Positions 39,541 through 49,380 are shown, counted from the first letter of the stretch. The stretch is 64,000 nt of DNA from Sphingobacteriales bacterium (GCA_016711295.1 JADJTE010000001.1:186001-250000); one strand, 5' to 3'. Made by a program: numbers and translations. Notes: generated by a model not told the origin, from the letters alone.

Positions 39541-39604
39541 GGCAGTTTTTAGTGAGTAGTTTTTAGTGAGTAGTTTTTAGTGAGTAGTTTTTAGTGGGTA
39601 GTTT
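39541..39604. repeat. Tandem minisatellite, 14-bp unit
   Basis: About four copies of AGTTTTTAGTGAGT upstream of the ABC gene. It is the inverse of the array at 4190, and family B element 39605 is inserted in it; related sequence resumes at 39871. Confidence 0.8.
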
Positions 39605-39868
39605 GTAACTATTTAGGCGGTTTTATCGCTCGCTTATTCATTAGATTTCCTGCAAAAGTAAAAAATCGAAAATTTAGCCTTACATTTGGGAAATGTAAAA
39701 ATTACCTTCATCGTTTCTTAAAATGCCGTAGAGATGTTATATTAGTAGCATATAGCAAGTACGACTCTTAGAATGCCGTAGGTATGGCATCTAACAGTAT
39801 ATCTGTGGGGAATAAATACGACCTACAAACAGAAACCGAAACAAAAGGGGCAGAGCCTAAATAGTTAC
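39605..39868 (+). mobile_element. MITE-like family B, complete copy (264 bp)
   Basis: Perfect 12-bp terminal inverted repeats GTAACTATTTAG / CTAAATAGTTAC. The interior contains two mini-hairpins of the type ATGCC-n-GGCAT (about 39723 and 39773). Flanks GGTAGTTT and GATAGTTT match at 7 of 8 positions, although the surrounding minisatellite could contribute to this. No ORF, so any movement would depend on a transposase elsewhere. Confidence 0.8.
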
Positions 39869-39976
39869 GATAGTTTTTAGTTTTTAGTGAGGCGTAATGT
39901 TCTATCCATAGCGCGGGACTATCTAAGGAGGTTTGAAACCCTTAAAATGGTTTGCGGTGGGGTAAATTGATATTTC

Positions 39977-40006
39977 CATCGCCCACAATTTAAATCGTGG
40001 GCGATG
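39977..40006. repeat. Repeated hairpin, second copy
   Basis: CATCGCCCAC pairs with GTGGGCGATG around AATTTAAATC; same centre and upstream GCGGT...AAATTG context as the hairpin at 33277. Confidence 0.6.
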
Positions 40007-40235
40007 ATTGTCGATTCTATTCTATAAATAGATTTATCCATTTCTCTCCACGACGTGCCGTATTGTTCAGCTAAAAACAATTTTTGACTATTTCCATATC
40101 GCCCGCCGTGTATTTATTTCTAAACATTCTGGTAGAATAGGAAAAACTTAGCTCCACTGAAAACGGATAATTTTGTTTTTTTAGGAGGCACATTATTAGA
40201 AACCAACTCCGAAAACAGGGCATTGTAGATTGGGT

Positions 40236-40668
40236 CTATTTGCCCGTGCTGCCAAATCCTCCTGTGCCGCGCTGGGTGTCGGATAGTTGCTCGGCAGCTA
40301 CCCACGTTACGACTTCGTGGCGAGCCACAACGAGTTGAGCGACGCGCTCGTGCGGTTCTATGCGTTGGGTTTGGTCTGATATATTGGCAATAATCACTTT
40401 TATTTCTCCCCATAATCGGCATCGATGGTAGCGGGAGCATTGGGGCAAAATCAAGCCTTTTTGAGTGCTAAGCCGCTGCGCATTCTCAACTGAGCTTCGT
40501 AGCCCGCGGTAGTTCGATAAACAAACCTGTGGGAATCAATACGCGCTCGAATGGGGCAATATTGACCGCCTCGGCAAGGTGGGCGCATATATCCATACCC
40601 GCCGACAAAGGCGTGGCATATTGGGGCAGGAGGTTGTCAGACTGATTGACGATGGGTATGCGTAGCAT
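40236..40668 (-). pseudogene. dut: dUTP diphosphatase, frameshifted
   Basis: Hydrolyses dUTP to dUMP. Motif 1 is PLSAGMDICAHL. Motif 2 would be MRSG, split by a shift near 40490. Motif 4-like RVAQLVV and motif 5 GTGGFGSTGK are intact. At least two further single-base shifts between 40390 and 40500 interrupt the middle (IDADY region). Reconstructed length about 144 aa is normal. The start MLRIPIVNQ at 40668 is preferred over a longer frame without homology. Confidence 0.88.
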
Positions 40669-40730
40669 AAGATAATAAGGTGGCGATGATGAGCTATGGG
40701 CGGCGTGTTGCTGCAAGGCTATGTTTGAAT

Positions 40731-40845
40731 GTAACTATTCAGGGTATGGGGTTCTGGGTAATGAGCAATACTTATCTAATAATGCCCGACATCGCTGCAT
40801 ATTCGATTAGAAATGGCTATTTCCCCTACAAGGCTCAATAATTAC
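40731..40845 (-). repeat. MITE-like repeat family A, copy 4, with 8-bp target duplication
   Basis: Ends GTAACTATTCAG and CTCAATAATTAC. Both flanks are GTTTGAAT (40723-40730 and 40846-40853), a perfect 8-bp duplication. Located upstream of dut. Confidence 0.9.
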
Positions 40846-40907
40846 GTTTGAATAATGGTATTGGCTGTGTCTATGTGGCATTTTTTTTGCGCGGCAGTCT
40901 GCCTATT

Positions 40908-42513
40908 CTACATATACACTTTAATGAAAAACACAAAATTTTCTATCTTCTGAATTTGCTCTTGCAAGGGCAAACCTTTCAGCGTATTGCCTTTGGGCGG
41001 TTTTATAATTTCGGGGGGCAAGTCGAGTAGGTTCAAGACGTTGCGGGCTTTTATGGCATAAGTGACGTTTTCGCTTTCGGCAAATTTGGCACGCATAAAC
41101 CCAACCAAATTGCCGTTTTTATCGAACAACCCACCGCCGCTATTGCCCGGCAATACGACTACTGATGTTTGGTAGGAAGAGGGGTCGCCTTGATAGCCGC
41201 TTTCGGCACTAATGGTTCCGTCGGTCAGTTTCGATTCGCGCTCAACTGCCCCGATAGCGGAAATCCGAGTGTAAATACCTCTTCGCCCTTAGCGGCGAGG
41301 TCTGTTTCGAGGGTAAAAGGTATGGGCGGCAGCGAATCAAAATCGAAAGAACTTATCTTGAGGATTGCCAAATCGGCAGGAATATCTTTTTGAGCAATAC
41401 GGCATTATAGGTTTTGAGCTTCTTATTTTTGTAGCCTTGCACTTCAAAGACCGAGCCGCCCTCTACTACATGATAATTGGTAACGATATATCCTTGCGGC
41501 GAAATGGCAATACCTGTGCCCGTAGCCATGGGCTTCATCTCGGAATTTTCGCGGCGTGGGAATGTTTTGAAATAGCGGCAAACCTCTGCGGGAGTGCCTG
41601 TAAAACGAAAAATGTAGTACGCCTATATCGTCTCCCGACATATACACTTTGTCATCTAAACTTTTATCGGCTCTATACCAATCTACCTCAAATAGTGTTT
41701 GGGTAGCAGTGCTATAAATTTTGCCCATGTATTCATACATCTGCCAATCCTCTTTATTGGTTGCGCCACTTATATATAATATATCATAGCCGTTTTGGGC
41801 AGCATTTTTGACAATAGCTATGCTATAGCGGGTTTTGTCTTGGGTATTATCCATCAGCAGCCGTTCATAGATACCCTCTATGGGGTCGGTCGTGTGGGTC
41901 AAATACTTGTTGAGGCTGTCATACCTCCAAGTCGAGGGGCGCGAGGGCAGATTCAAACGATGTTGGACGCTATATGTTTTTTTATCGTTATACATATTTT
42001 CCCATAGCGTAAACATTTTGTCAATCAAAAACGCATCGTTATAGATAGGCATTTCGCTGGCAAACTCGAATTGGTCGCCCAAGCAACTCTTAAAACTAAG
42101 CGTATGGGCTGTAAATATGCCTTTGAGCAAACCCGACCGCACTGTTACGCGCACGATATCGCAGAGCGAAGCGGCATTTTGGAGCAATTGTGCTTTGTCG
42201 TCGCTGGTATAGGCTATTTTTTCCAAGCCGATACCGCGTAGATAATCGGCAAAAATTTTTTCAGAAAAACGCTGCCCGTTGCATCTATGATAGCTTGTTC
42301 CTTGTCGGTCATTTCGATGATGGCATACCGCGCACCACACAAAAAATCGGATAGCGACAAATTGGGATTGCTTTGCCTAAATTCGAGCTGTATCTTAGGG
42401 GCTGTGCTTCGCTGCGCCGACGTAGAGTCGGCGGTAGGTTGTGCATAGATAGTAAAACCGTAGCTTAACCACCACCCAAAGCACCAAAGATAGGTATAAA
42501 ACGACTGAAACAT
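40908..42513 (-). pseudogene. Trypsin-like (S1C) serine protease, multiply frameshifted
   Basis: An exported protease of about 535 aa. A signal region (SFYTYLWCFGWWLSYGFTIYA) is followed by a long N-terminal domain (LGDQFEFASEMPIYNDAFLI, KTRYSIAIVKNAAQNGYDIL). The protease domain has the catalytic His in GYIVTNYHVVEGG, the Asp in a DLAILKISS segment of another frame, and the Ser in VLPGNSGGGLFD. Frame changes lie near 42270, 41600, 41400 and 41250. All three catalytic residues are legible, so error is more likely than loss. Confidence 0.8.
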
Positions 42514-43301
42514 AGCAAAATGGTTTGGTGTGCGGTGCAAAATACCGCAATATCTTTATACCAAGCCAACTATGCCCTTATTTTTTAGTTACTGCTTACC
42601 TACGACCTATATTTTGAGCAAGCACATTCGAAAGTCAAGGATTTCAAATTAATATTTGAAATAAATGCACTAAAATACACATATCTGTTGGAGTGATAAA
42701 AAAAATGCTATTTTTACAAATGAACGACAAAACCACATAAATAATTACAATTCGCGCTCATTGCCCTTGTTCCTGCTATGCACCTCCAAGGGCGGTTTTA
42801 TTGTCAGAGTCCCAAATTTAGCCCATCTAAAACGACTTTTTTCGGTATTGCATATACCTTTTTGTGCAATAAATTATAATTTCCTGTTTTTTCTTGGGAG
42901 ATAAACAAATTTATTCCATCTTTGCCCCTCATTAGCCACACCTATTTAGGTGATGCTACCTTTTGGGGCAGCAAGTCTATCCGACACACCCACCTAACCC
43001 ATAATATAGATTATTTTAGACAAAAAAATACCTATCTAATGGCTATTACACTGCTTGCCAAATTTTAACAACCTTTTATCAAGCAAAAAGAAGTGAGTAA
43101 TATTTAGCCTTGTAGAAACAGCCCACAAGAATAGCTATTTCCAATCGAATATGCAATGGTTTCAGGCATTATTAGATAGATATAACCCATTACCCCAGAC
43201 CCAAAACCCTATACCCCTAAATAGTTACAAAGGCGATAAATAATTGATTTACAGGCATTTACATTCCACAAAACTTATTCAATAATATACCATATTCAAA
43301 A
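42514..43301. other. Long intergenic region at the left border of the accessory island
   Basis: About 790 bp with no credible gene. It holds family-A repeat copy 5 and a 33-bp segment (about 42612-42645) that recurs at 54517. Composition becomes AT-richer from here. Confidence 0.5.
43097..43228 (+). repeat. MITE-like repeat family A, copy 5 (132 bp)
   Basis: Left end GTAATATTTAG has lost one base; right end CTAAATAGTTAC is intact. Interior as in copy 1. No exact target duplication. Confidence 0.8.
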
Positions 43302-44438
43302 ATGGAGAACAGCGAAAAAATAACCCATTCTCAATTGGGTTTTCGTTCGGCACAAAAATCCCAATCAAGTCCCGAAGCAATTGACGGCTATCTTGAAATT
43401 GTTTACGCCAATTTTTTGGAAGAGCAAAAGTTAGACAAACAAGGCATAAAAGACAGAATTGCAAAACTGAAAGCGGAAGTCCAACAGGAAAATACCAAAA
43501 AGCAAGAAGCCATCGCTAACCTAAACGAAAACAAGCGCAATAAAGAAGAGAAGGAGAAAGATATCGAAAGACTTGAGCTTGAAAAAATTGATATCAAAAA
43601 TGGAGACGAAGAAACGGGCAACACTACACCTTTTGTAATCGCAGCATTTATTACATTGCTTCTTACACTTTATTTATTTGTATTCTATTCCTCATCGGGT
43701 TATTCTGTATTTTTTGGTGTTAAATCAGGTATTTCTGGCTTCATAAATCCTAATGTATTTGCAGACGCAGCTAACAAAGGTGGTGGTATTGTTGCCCTCA
43801 TCCTCCTATTTCCTACCATCTTTTTAGGGCTTGGCTTCTTGATACACGTTGCTTTGGAGGAAATCAAAGCAGGTAAAAACAAAATCTTTGCTGTATGTGC
43901 AATTTTAGTACTTCTTACTATTACCTTGCTTGCAGACGCTTTTATCGGATACAAAATTTCAGAAGGCGTTCATCTCAACAATTTTAACTCTGGAATAACT
44001 GATGAGACATGGAAACCCAATATGATAATTTCAGATATCAATTTTTACCTCGTACTTATTCTTGGTTTTGTAGTTTATGTGATTTGGGGCTTTTATTACA
44101 CTATATTTTAGGACACCCTTATCTAAAAACAGAAAGTGAGAGAATAAAATTGATGATAGAAAACGTGGACAACAAAATTAGAAAATAGAAATGAGGTTAG
44201 AAGTATTTATGCAAAAATCGACAAATTGGAAAGCGAAATTAAGACAATTGATTATAACGTTGCAGAAAAGCAGAAAGACATCATTGCCTACGAAAACGGT
44301 GTATTTCCAATAAATATTTCTTCCCTAAAATCTGCTGTTGGCGAATTTATGGGTGGTTGGCAGAACTATACTCACGGTAATTTTTCAAAAGATGAAGCTG
44401 CCGAATTTATTGAAAATTCAATAAAAAAATCAAGGTAA
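43302..44438 (+). pseudogene. Coiled-coil four-helix membrane protein, frameshifted
   Basis: Not a family I recognise. The N-terminal 100 residues are a charged coiled coil (KDRIAKLKAEVQQENTKKQE, NEKEKDIERL-like). Four transmembrane helices follow (about 109-129, 158-180, 195-215, 245-268). After shifts near 44110 and 44180 a second coiled coil appears (IYAKIDKLESEIKTIDYNVA), ending AAEFIENSIKKSR. Total about 378 aa. It is followed after 45 bp by a membrane-anchored vWA-like gene, suggesting a two-gene module. AT-rich codon use differs from the core genes. Confidence 0.6.
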
Positions 44439-44483
44439 TTGGTTAAATAAAAAATAGAAAGCCTTAACATCAAAAGCTAAGTA

Positions 44484-45580
44484 ATGGAGCAAATACTGTA
44501 TAAAAAGCATAAGAACAAAGACAGAAAACCCATCTATTTGCTTTTAGGGTTTCTGATATTTTTGGGGCTTTCTTTTACTTCATCGCAATGCCGTCTTTGC
44601 AAAGCAAAGCCATTGGACAGATTCAGGCTTGCAACAATGTAAATGACGTAAAATCCATTTTTGAACAATATAAGTTTGAACTTTTAGAAAATGATGGAAA
44701 CGGAAACAAGGTTGTAGCACTAGAATTTCAAAATGTAGTTAGAGAAAAGTTAAGTTCTTTTAATCTGAATGACGAAGAAGTAAAAAATGTTTGCAATGGT
44801 TGCCACCAGCTAATACAAGTATAAACGTCATTGTCATTCCCGATTTATCAAGACGGATTACGGACAAACTCAATAACCCAAATCAAATCAGCAATGACAC
44901 ATTCGCCCTAAATACCGTTTGGCGTTCATTTGTTAATTATTCAAAATTAAAACAAAATACCAAAGACAGACTAATGGTTGATGTTACAGACATTGACCAA
45001 GCCAAAGGACAGTTTAGCGATGTAGCCAATCAATTACAATTTGACCTTTCCACCCACAAAGGACAAAGTAACCGCTTGTATTTTACAAATGACAAAAACA
45101 AACAGTTTGAGCAAGCTATAACGACAATGTATCAATCAGCTAAGCAAAGACCATTAGGAGCAGATTATGTATTCTATTTCAAGAGATATTTGATAAACCA
45201 TATTAAGAAGTCAACTTTATTTGACAACTACATAAACAAAGTAATTATAATTACAGACGGTTATTTAGAAGCAGAAAACAAACCTCAAATACCAAATTGA
45301 CACCACAATTGTATCAGGCAGCAAAATGTCGGAAATATCAAAGAGGCAATCATGAGGGGTTGAACATACCAAAAGCAAATGGAGTTGATTTGTCCAATAC
45401 GGATGTCTTAGTTTGTGAAGTAAACGAAAGGAAAAAGGAAAAACAAAAGACTTTGAAATACTGAAAGCCTATTGGGAAGATTGGCTTGAGCGAATGAACG
45501 CGCACAAAGTTTCATTTATTCAGAGAGAGCAAGCTAACGATTTAACAAAAAAAAGAATTGAAGAATTTCTTAGGAACTAG
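44484..45580 (+). pseudogene. Membrane-anchored vWA-like protein, frameshifted
   Basis: One N-terminal transmembrane helix (PIYLLLGFLIFLGLSF). After a shift near 44580 an SKAIGQIQACNNVNDVKSIF region follows. After another near 44800 comes INVIVIPDLSRRITDK (strand plus D-x-S, like a MIDAS start), and much later VIIITDGYLEAEN, like the later vWA strand. The C-terminus ends WEDWLERMNAHKVSFIQREQ, then RIEEFLRN. About 365 aa once frames are joined. The vWA assignment rests on these strands only. Paired with the upstream coiled-coil membrane protein. Confidence 0.5.
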
Positions 45581-45857
45581 CATTGCTTCCTCGCGCTGTT
45601 TTTGCTTAGATAAACTACACACTCAAACGCGCCTACAAAGCCCCGTAAGCACTTCGCCTTGGAGGTAGGCACGCCGCGTAATGAAGCATTCTAAGGAAGG
45701 CGAAATCAAGACTTGACTTTTTTGCTTCCCATCCCCATTAAAGGGGATTGTCTCCATACAGAAAGAAGCAAAAATAGGCGCAAGTTTTGAATGAAAGTTA
45801 CTACCTTGCGGCGATTTAATAATCCACAATATTTTCAAAATTAACATTTTACCCCGC
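45581..45857. other. Intergenic stretch before attC-like site G
   Basis: About 280 bp; an 80-codon minus-strand open frame exists but has no convincing protein features. GC-rich compared with its neighbours. Confidence 0.4.
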
Positions 45858-45925
45858 CGCCAACAATACACAGCCGTCCATAGCCTGTGTTGAGGGCATA
45901 CGGTGGTTGTGTGAGGTGTTCTCGG
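45858..45925 (+). repeat. attC-like imperfect palindrome (site G)
   Basis: AAC at 45862 and GTT at 45918 bound arms ACACAGCCGTCCATAGCC and GGCATACGGTGGTTGTGT, which are imperfectly complementary. It is followed by AACTAAAAA and an A-rich leader to the ATG of the TIR gene, as after site A. Confidence 0.45.
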
Positions 45926-46164
45926 TAACTAAAAAGAAAAAATAAAAATAAAACCAGAATGGCATTTTCAGAAACCGAGTTAAGAGGAAAAGCGCAAACC
46001 GAATTGCGAACAAAACAATTCTCCAATCGCTATGAAACCTATAAAGGAAAATCATAACCGAAGGCAATAGGTTATTGGAGAAAAGCTTGTACGACATTTT
46101 TTTATCCCACCGAAAACTTGATGAGGAACTGATTTTGGGAATAAGGCTAAAATTGGAAAAAGAT

Positions 46165-46171
46165 TACGGTT
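46165..46171. other. Left copy of the IS target duplication
   Basis: TACGGTT, repeated at 47730-47736 on the other side of the IS. Confidence 0.9.
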
Positions 46172-47729
46172 CTGAAAACTCTACTGATTTTCATCGCACT
46201 ATAATTATCCTGACATAAATATACTTTCTGCATACAATATGTGTTCTTCTGTTATTGCTCCTTCGTCTATAAGTTTTTTGATTTCGATGTAGGCAATCAA
46301 CATGGCATTCCTTTTAGAATAAGTGCGGGCTTTTCCTTTTCCGTTAGCAATTTTTGCTAGCCACTGAATACCTTCATCTTGGACAAGGTCGTCTTTTATT
46401 TCGTAAAAATACCCTGCTACAAAATAGACAAGACTTAACAAGTGCTTCGTCGTTAGCCAATCATTCACTCTTGGTGCTCTCCACTGCAACTCATCTTTAC
46501 AGAACTTGAAACAGACTCTATCGCCATTCGTTGCATATACATTTCCCAAATTAGTTTTGCCATTTCTAAGCCAGTAATAGTCAGACTTGTGAGCAGTAAC
46601 ATGTCATCACTGAATATCTTTTTTTCCATTACTTTGATAAAATGTAACCCTCAAAACCGAATAGATATTGCCGTTTATTTCTACTGTGTTCCACTCAAAA
46701 ACGCCTTTGACGTTTTTATAGGTCTTTTTTTTGAAGCTAATGCGGTCATACATCACTTCGTCGCCTTTCCAAAAGCGTTGATTTTTTAATTTTAGGCATC
46801 TTTCTATTCCTTTTTCGTCTATATACATCTCGTTGCTGTTTCGGCTGGCTTTGCAACGGATAATAAAATCGTGCCCTAATGCTGTTTCTAACTCAAACAA
46901 TTCTACATCATCAAAACCTCTATCAAAAATATCTACAACTGATATATCGGGGTCTATCGATTTAATATGCGCCGAAACCAAGCGCACTTGTGCAAATACG
47001 ATGTCTTTTTGGTGGTGGCTCTCGCCAGAAGCATCATAGCCGCTATGGCGGCTCGCCGCTGAGGGTCTTTAATCTGTCCTGTTTCATAAGCCTTTCGTTC
47101 TTCTTTGCTTACATAGCTATCAACGCCGTTGCTGAAAGGAGTGCAAGCAAGCAGCCGAACTTCCCGACCTCCAACATCAACAGCTATCGTAGCAAAGGTA
47201 TTGTAGCCATTAACAACGGTATTGTCTAAGGACTGAACCTTGCCCAAACCATCTAAAACACGGCTCTCGGGCTTGCGGATAGGGCTGCAATCATGAACGA
47301 TAGATACCACTTTTTGCCCTTAAAAAAGGGAATGGCATTCTGCAAAAGGCTGATATTGAGCTTATCCGTATCAACAACGGTCTTCAAATCTCCGCTTAAC
47401 ATACGACAAACATTGACTATATTCCGATTTATTTTCATAAAGGCTGTAAAGATTGCTACCGCCCTTGGCGACCATCTTGTCTATTAGCTTTTAAGGTTAC
47501 CGCGAACTTGCTTTTGTGCTAAACGTTGCCAATAAAGCAAAAAGGTATTGCTTCAACTTACACATCTATGTAACTTGTTTGATGAAAATGACGCTAAAAT
47601 AGCTGTTATGCACCAAACAAACAACAAAGCGAATAAAAATTAATGCAATAACGATAGTAATAAAATCAAAACATATCTTACATCAACAAAATAAAAAATC
47701 TCCTAAATTGAAATCTGTAGAGTTTTCAG
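46172..47729 (-). mobile_element. IS4-family-like insertion sequence (1558 bp)
   Basis: Terminal inverted repeats begin CTGAAAACTCTACTGATTT at the left; the right end read in reverse is CTGAAAACTCTACAGATTT. A perfect 7-bp target duplication TACGGTT flanks it. A single DDE transposase is encoded on the minus strand. Family placement comes from the transposase motifs and the duplication length. Confidence 0.9.
46205..47438 (-). pseudogene. IS4-family-like DDE transposase, frame broken
   Basis: Segments in order: INRNIVNVCRMLSGDLKTVV; IVHDCSPIRKPESRVLDGLG (first Asp); VDIFDRGFDDVELFELE (second Asp); VFEWNTVEINGNIYSVLRVT; and a C-terminal part ending in EEHILYAESIFMSG. The frame changes near 47280, 46970 and 46580. 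The pattern is that of IS4-type transposases, cutting and pasting DNA via an RNase H fold. As sequenced the protein would be non-functional, unless the shifts are errors like those elsewhere in the window. Confidence 0.8.
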
Positions 47730-47736
47730 TACGGTT
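47730..47736. other. Right copy of the IS target duplication
   Basis: TACGGTT; see 46165-46171. Confidence 0.9.
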
Positions 47737-48203
47737 ACAAAGTTTACGTTGATTGGGTTGATGATGCTCAGTTGAGCAGACAAGATGTTGGAAAACAGAC
47801 AGCCGAAACCTTACGATTGAGAATGAAACAAAGTAGGTGTTTGATGTATGCCCATACGAAAAATGCGAATACTTCAAAATGGATGCCTTGGGAATTGGGC
47901 TATATGGATGGGCATAAACCTCAAAAATCAACGGTACTCCCTATTCTAAATGCACAAACTGGTTCACTGGACTATGGCGACCAAGAATACCTAAATTTAT
48001 ATCCCCCAACGACCGAAGAATCGGTAGGATATAGTTACTCTTCTAAAAAATTATATGTCCATGAAGAAACAGGAAAAATTGAATTTGACACTTGGTTAAA
48101 CCGAAAGACGGTTGTACTCGGAGAAAAAGATGTCAGGATACTAACTGAGGCTTTGAGACTTCGAGGAATAAACATCAACTCATTACCAATAAACTTATAA
48201 GTC

Positions 48204-48839
48204 ATGGCAAGACACGTATTTTTCAGTTTTCACTATCAAGATGTCGCTGATTTTAGGGCAAATGTTGTTCGAAATAGTTGGCTGACAAAAAACAGAGATA
48301 ATAAAGGTATTTTTTATGATGGCTCTATTTGGGAAGAAGCAAAACTCAAAGGAACAAATGCCTTAAAAGAACTAATTCAGAATGGTCTGCACTACACTTC
48401 GGCTACCGCTGTTTTGATTGGCAAGGAAACACATGAGAGAAAGTGGGTGAAGTATGAAATTTTCAAGAGTTTTGAAGATGGAAACGGGCTTTTGGCAATT
48501 TACGTTAATAGAATTAAAGACAAGGATGTCCATATTGCTGCGAAAGGATTAAATCCATTTGATAGACTTGGAATACAAGTTTCTGAGGATGGAAAATGTC
48601 TGTACTTCTATGAACTTGTTGATGGCAAATGGCAGTCATTCAAAGACTTACCATCAATAACAAACAAAAACTCCAATACTTTGTACTTTGACAACGGAAG
48701 TTGGTACAAATCAAGTAATTGGGGCAAATTTTTTAAATTATCTGACCTGTTTCCAACTTACTGTTGGGTCAATGATGACGGTTATAATAATTTCTCAAAC
48801 TGGGTTGAAGAAGCCGTAAAACAAGCAGGCAGAGCATAA
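48204..48839 (+). CDS. ThsB-like TIR (DUF1863) protein
   Basis: A 211-aa protein of the Thoeris ThsB / TIR-like DUF1863 family. N-terminus ARHVFFSFHYQDVADFRANV with the strand and phosphate-loop-like region. WEEAKLKGTNALKELIQNGL and the catalytic-Glu region TAVLIGKETHERKWVKYEI follow. In type I Thoeris this protein senses phage and makes a cyclic ADP-ribose signal. It starts 3 nt after the stop of the upstream TIR gene and ends 10 nt before a membrane-protein gene. No ThsA (SIR2-SLOG) is next to it. Confidence 0.85.
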   Translation: MARHVFFSFHYQDVADFRANVVRNSWLTKNRDNKGIFYDGSIWEEAKLKGTNALKELIQNGLHYTSATAVLIGKETHERKWVKYEIFKSFEDGNGLLAIYVNRIKDKDVHIAAKGLNPFDRLGIQVSEDGKCLYFYELVDGKWQSFKDLPSITNKNSNTLYFDNGSWYKSSNWGKFFKLSDLFPTYCWVNDDGYNNFSNWVEEAVKQAGRA

Positions 48840-48849
48840 CTTTGAAGTT

Positions 48850-49308
48850 ATGGATGAAGAAACCATAAAAAAATACTTCGTTGAAGAAGTTAAGACCATT
48901 CAGGAGATAATAAAAAGAATGGCATCAAACTCTTTCTTGTTGAAGGGATGGGCTGTTGCTCTCGTAACTGCCACCCTTTTACTCAAAGTAGCAACCGATA
49001 ATAAGTACGCTATCTTGATTGGGTTTATTCCGCTTTTCTCCTTTTGGATGTTAGATGCTTTCTACCTTCGGCAAGAGAAACTTTATAGAAAATTATACGA
49101 ATGGACGATTCAAAATAGATTGACCGATTTTGAAAATACTCGAAAATGCTTTGACATGACTACAAGTCAGTTTTGTAATGAAATCCCTTCTGTTTATAGA
49201 GTAATGTTTTCACCCACATTGAGAGTTTTTTACATTCCAACCGCTTTGCTTCTGTTGATTTATTTCATAAGCGTACAGTTGATAGCATGTAAAGTACCCC
49301 CTCAGTAA
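48850..49308 (+). CDS. Small membrane protein, candidate effector of the TIR module
   Basis: A 152-aa protein. A cytoplasmic N-terminal helix (EEVKTIQEIIKRMASNS) is followed by transmembrane helices at about 30-47 and 54-72 (ILIGFIPLFSFWMLDAFYL). A soluble part (RQEKLYRKLYEWTIQNRLTD) and a third helix at about 125-147 complete it. The layout recalls the two-helix membrane effector domains (SLATT-like) found with nucleotide-signal defence systems, but I cannot confirm the family. As last gene of the TIR-TIR unit it is a reasonable candidate for the effector. Confidence 0.6.
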   Translation: MDEETIKKYFVEEVKTIQEIIKRMASNSFLLKGWAVALVTATLLLKVATDNKYAILIGFIPLFSFWMLDAFYLRQEKLYRKLYEWTIQNRLTDFENTRKCFDMTTSQFCNEIPSVYRVMFSPTLRVFYIPTALLLLIYFISVQLIACKVPPQ

Positions 49309-49324
49309 AAATATAAAAAAGCAT

Positions 49325-49380
49325 GGAACGGTTGTACTGCCGCCAAGCGTACCGCCCTGCGGTAGTGCAACCGTTGGCTA
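49325..49380 (+). repeat. attC-like palindrome (site A)
   Basis: AACGGTTGTACTGCCGC (49327-49343) pairs with GCGGTAGTGCAACCGTT (49359-49375) at 15 of 17 positions. It is bounded by AAC and GTT, with GGC following. The A-rich leader after it ends at the ATG of the GIY-YIG gene and resembles the leader after site G. Confidence 0.5.

Larger units (their letters stand above)
45959..48200 (+). pseudogene. TIR-domain protein interrupted by an insertion sequence
   Basis: The 5' part (ATG 45959; MAFSETELRGKAQTELR) has one shift near 46050. It reaches the TIR box 1-like LYDIFLSHRKLDEELILG and ends LEKDYG at 46171. After the IS the frame resumes YKVYVDWVDDAQLSRQDV, then the catalytic-Glu motif SKWMPWELGYMDG. 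Deleting the IS and one copy of the 7-bp duplication restores LEKDYGYKVYVDWVDD in frame, about 225 aa. Bacterial TIRs of this type cleave NAD+ or make signalling nucleotides in anti-phage defence. It is the first gene of a three-gene unit. Confidence 0.88.

Noticed and set aside
45623..45871. 82-codon minus-strand open frame near attC-like site G
   Set aside because: It starts within the palindrome and its translation has no domain or signal that I can support; noted only as intergenic.
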